Origin: Sphagnum compactum
Lineage: Eukaryota; Bryophyta; Sphagnopsida; Sphagnales
Assembly: GCA_965153455.1 (NCBI GenBank)
Contig: OZ234496.1
Span: 9,075,863-9,139,862, forward strand
Direction: 5' to 3'
Length of the DNA: 64,000 nucleotides
A program made the position numbers and the translations under genes. Positions 61,301-64,000 of this stretch are shown piece after piece. The number at the start of each line of letters is the position of its first letter. The stretch's first letter is position 1. Under the pieces are notes generated by a model that searched no databases, had not been told where the DNA came from, and saw only the letters and a list, made by a program, of their open reading frames with translations.

Positions 61301-64000
61301 GGGTTTCCTTCTCTCAGGACATCTCTAGTCTCAATATAGACATGATTTGGCTTTCAGACAACTGTATGAGTTCAATTATTGAATCCAGAAAAAAATTGCT
61401 TGAAATGACTACACCAAAAGTGCCACATGGAAGGAAGATCCAGACGAACTAAAGCAAAGCACAGAACTGCATTTCACATCCCACTAGAACTATACAACTG
61501 AGTAGAGGATATCAGTAAAAATACATTCTGACGTAGAGAAAGACAGGTACAATAAAGTTTATTGTGTAATGTACAGGCTGTGTCTCTCTGAAGAAATTCA
61601 CAGAATGATTTGATTCTTTGTATCTGACTACTTTAGAGTGCATTGCCAAAACAGGAGAGTGACAAGCACCGAAAAACTTTCCAAGCTCTGTGCTACTAAC
61701 TTTTTTTGAGTTTGTGATTGCAGGTTGATTTATAATAATTACCTGACAGGTTCCATTCCAGATAGCTGGACAGGCTTGACAAGTGTATCTGAACTGTAAG
61801 TCCGAGTTCTGTCATACCCATATAGCAAAGGGCACACTGTAAGGAAATTGTAATGAAGAATGCTGACAACCTTGCCAGGAGTAACAGTTCCATTGCTACT
61901 GTGTGTTGTGATTCTCCGTTCTTTCAGTTCAAAATTTGTTGAGTTTTTCAGATCAATTTATTTTATTTTTCCATAAATGTTTCAGGGACTTGCTCAAAGC
62001 ATATGAACAGCAGGGAAAGCTAATTACCACTGTTTTCTGCATCCTGTTGTTCAGGAACATCCGACAAAACTTTTTATCGGATCCTTTCCCAGCATGGATA
62101 GTTAGCTTGCCCAGCCTAAAGACATTGTAAGAAGTCCGTTTCCATTGTAGGCTTGTTCATAAAGTATTTGAAGGGCACCTTATATCCAGAAAGTGTTTTC
62201 AAGGAGGGATCTTACACCTACTTCTGAAGAGTGGGAGGGAAATTATTGCTACATAATTATATAGGTGTAAGGTCCCTCCCACTCTTAAGCAGTAGGTGTC
62301 AAAACCCTCCCCCTTCTACCCCTCATGATCAATGTATGTTGAAGTTCGTGATAATGCTTAACAATTGGTAAAGCGCATGGATGGGAGACATTCCGAAAAT
62401 GTAGGGTCAGGGTTGGCTACTGCCTTGTCCCAAGCCCCTTATTTTGGGTATCCCCCCCTCCCCCCTCAGGCTTTACCCAAGACATAAATGTCCACACTTC
62501 TAAGAGCTGCCCTGCATACAAGAACTAAGACTTGATCATCACAAAACTTTCCTTTATGTGGGTCCTTGTGCTCCTTTCTCCTATTTGCAATGAATTGATC
62601 AAATACTTCCAAAAGGTCTTGCATTGTGGCCTAATCCCAACCAATATATGATAGCAAAGTAGCTCATATTCTCTCTAGAAAACTCCATTTCCACTACATC
62701 ATTTAAGCCAAGATTTCAGCAACTAAACAAGCAAATGAGGACATGAACATTGATGACATTTACTTGCTTACAAGTAGCCTATAGCAAACCCTACTTTTAT
62801 ATTTTGTTTTGCAGGGACATTGCTCACAATCAGTTCACTGGGACTATTCCGGGGTTGAATGAAAGTGCCAGCCTTCTGAAAGACTACAATGGCACTACTC
62901 AGAATGTTGATTTGTAAGTAAAGAAAGGTTGAAATGTAATGCATACACACTCCAGTCAGTGCTCCTGAAAAGTTTGAAAACATGAGATCATTTGAAAGAT
63001 TTATCATTTTGAAATTCCTCTTGTACAAGTCAACAACTTGAGTGTTATCCAAAATGTTAGGAAATAAAACATGCTTCAAGGTCATCCAGAAAGTTATGTG
63101 TCCAGATTTGGTTTCTGCAAATGTAAATAACTTCGAAATGGGTGGTTGAATGCAGTGGCTGCAATTATTTCAATGGAAGTCAGCCCACAAACTTGCCTCA
63201 TAATGTGTAAGTGTATTCCATCTACATACTGTGGGTCTAATGGTTGCAGGATCAACCTAGGTGCATGAAGCAAAACCATGTGAATAAACAATTTTCCAAG
63301 TGCCTCCTTGAGCTACTTGGGAATCTCATAACATAAAAAAAGCTTCAAAATTTGCAATATCAACTTGTGATGATTACAAGTGCAGTAGTCTGAAATGTTT
63401 AGAATGATAAATGTGCAATTCTGCTACTTGTGCAAGCAGGAATATGACGCAAAATTGCTTTACGGGTTTCACTAAGGCGTCAGATTCATGTTTGCGACAA
63501 TTTTCATGCCTTACAATCTTTAAGAATTTTGAAGGTATATATGTGTTTTGGAGGTCTGTACAAATGAATTTTTGCCTCCTTTGTCTGGCATTGAGTGAAA
63601 TACAAGACAAGTTTTCATGAGGAATGTTCATTGAGAGCCTGTTAATCTCCAGATCTGGGTTTGCTCGGAATATTTTGTGCTTTATGGAGTGATGAGGTGG
63701 CTTGAAGCAAGTACTAGTCTAGTCTTTCCTGATCACAACCAATTTTGGTGTTGGATGCAGGAAATTGTCCTCCCTGCCCAGGAAATTTTGTTCTGTATGA
63801 CTTATCTGCATGCCTGTGTCAACCTTCAGGTAAATTGTTTCCTGCATTACTAAAGATCGATCAGTGTTTGTTTGAAGGCAACATGAACCATTTAGATACT
63901 CTATTTTTCTTGGGGGATGTGTTCTTGTTTTTGTTTTGCTTGTTCCACTTGGTTTGACAAGGAGATGGTATTTCAATAGAAGTAGTTGTAATTGATGTTC
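55307..64000 (+). CDS. LRR receptor-like protein, LRR-VIII-type ectodomain (5' part; runs off window)
   Basis: Exons seen: 55307-55415 (signal peptide MKNVHVCFLLSVSLVAASLQ), 55701-55821 (LRR N-terminal cap with DPCAW..VVQC), 57664-57843, 59028-59099, 59379-59450, 60098-60166, 60394-60465, 61001-61072, 61724-61795, 62055-62126, 62815-62913, 63156-63206, a doubtful 26-base 63440-63465, and 63761-63829. From 59028 to 62126 each exon is 72 (one 69) bases, starts and ends in phase 2, and encodes one leucine-rich repeat. The end CPPCPGNFVLYDLSACLC matches the Cys-rich block that precedes the membrane span in LRR-VIII receptor kinases. Kinase and anchor would lie beyond the window. An ATG at 55274 would add 11 residues. 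Family members sit in the plasma membrane and sense extracellular ligands; the ligand is unknown. Confidence 0.85.
55979..56078. mobile_element. 100-bp hairpin element with GGGGAAGGTG ends
   Basis: GGGGAAGGTG (55979-55988) pairs with CACCTTCCCC (56069-56078). The arms continue inward (ATGTCAGGGCATTA with TAATGTCCTGACAT), then CCTTGG pairs. It lies in intron 2 of the LRR gene. Confidence 0.75.
56141..56355 (+). repeat. ~108-bp tandem duplication in LRR intron 2
   Basis: Two adjacent units share CCATCCCAACAAA, GAAATCTCCCTGTGCTAGCC, TGGAG and GAAATTGTGCTTG, then GTCCCCCAAATT. They span about 56141-56250 and 56251-56355. Identity is roughly 80 percent by eye. Confidence 0.75.
56425..56531. mobile_element. 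GGTAAAG hairpin MITE copy (best preserved)
   Basis: The left arm GGTAAAGGCCACATGTGGGG with ACATTCCCAAAATGTGGG faces the right arm CCCTTATTTTGGGAATGACC and CTGGGCTTTAC. The ends GGTAAAG and CTTTAC are inverted. It is about 107 bp long and lies in intron 2 of the LRR gene. Confidence 0.75.
56888..56990. mobile_element. GGTAAAG hairpin MITE copy
   Basis: GGTAAAGCACTCAGGCAAGG at the left end pairs with CCTTGCCCTTGAGCTTTACC at the right end, and ACTGAAATCAGGCC pairs with GGGCCTTTATTTTGGT inside. Same family as 56425-56531. Confidence 0.75.
57184..57284. mobile_element. GGTAAAG hairpin MITE copy, ends eroded
   Basis: GGGGCATTCCCAAAATGC faces CCCTTATTTCAGAAAATGC and CCCTGGGCAATGCCC. The terminal GGTAAAG is not kept. 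Confidence 0.55.
62171..62300 (+). mobile_element. GGGCACCTTA hairpin element, copy in LRR intron
   Basis: It begins AGGGCACCTTAT. Arms TTACACCTACTTCTGAAGAG.. (62212-62240) and ..CACTCTTAAGCAGTAGGTGT (62273-62299) are inverse complements around a 30-base AT loop. Confidence 0.65.
62367..62477. mobile_element. GGTAAAG hairpin MITE copy
   Basis: GGTAAAGCGCATGGATGGGA and CATTCCGAAAATGTAGGG at the left face CCCCTTATTTTGGGTATC and CAGGCTTTACC at the right. It directly follows a GGGCACCTTA hairpin, as at 53983/54211. Confidence 0.7.

Overview
The window is nuclear DNA from a land plant. Six intron-bearing or plant-type genes sit among long AT-rich, repeat-filled stretches. Splice sites are ordinary GT..AG, acceptors mostly end in TGCAG, and the gene families point to Viridiplantae: an F-box/kelch protein, a MUR3-type GT47 glycosyltransferase and an LRR-VIII-like receptor ectodomain. 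The style of the mobile-element remnants (pogo-like transposase, MULE and Ty3/gypsy gag fragments) would fit a seedless plant such as a fern, lycophyte or bryophyte. That is a guess; the sequence does not name a species.

Layout. 1-7.2 kb: AT-rich flank, a ~60-bp tandem array (1.0-1.5 kb), a 367-bp MITE (2.06-2.43 kb), a copy of the EF-hand gene's 5' segment (2.49-2.86 kb), the F-box/kelch gene (3.4-5.1 kb, +), and a ~66-bp tandem array (6.5-6.96 kb). 7.2-13 kb: coding-like orphan stretches, the EF-hand gene (8.93-10.48 kb, +) and a convergent PIG-M-type GPI mannosyltransferase (12.89-11.03 kb, -). 13-28 kb: a SINE with target-site duplication, a G-run tract, a 944-bp foldback element and several degenerate tandem arrays; no convincing gene. 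28.3-37 kb: an exact 78-bp tandem duplication, the GT47 gene (28.65-30.10 kb, +), and a complete 15-exon MRD1/RBM19-type five-RRM gene (36.98-30.79 kb, -). 37-54 kb: a MULE remnant, two gag remnants of one retroelement family placed tail to tail around a minisatellite, a second SINE-like unit, a TAGG-rich tract, a broken pogo-like transposase and ~400-bp direct repeats. 54-64 kb: hairpin elements and the 5' part of an LRR receptor gene (55.31 kb to beyond the window, +), whose introns hold most copies of a ~110-bp hairpin MITE family.

The genes do not form a pathway. Their roles are ubiquitin-ligase adaptor (F-box/kelch), Ca2+ sensing (EF-hand), GPI-anchor mannosylation in the ER (PIG-M), Golgi xyloglucan galactosylation (GT47), pre-rRNA processing (MRD1) and cell-surface perception (LRR). 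I found no cluster that looks like a new biological system. The most informative unusual signals are the MRD1 start codon split by an intron, the copying of an EF-hand promoter plus first exon upstream of the F-box gene, and several structured mobile-element families defined by termini visible in this window alone.
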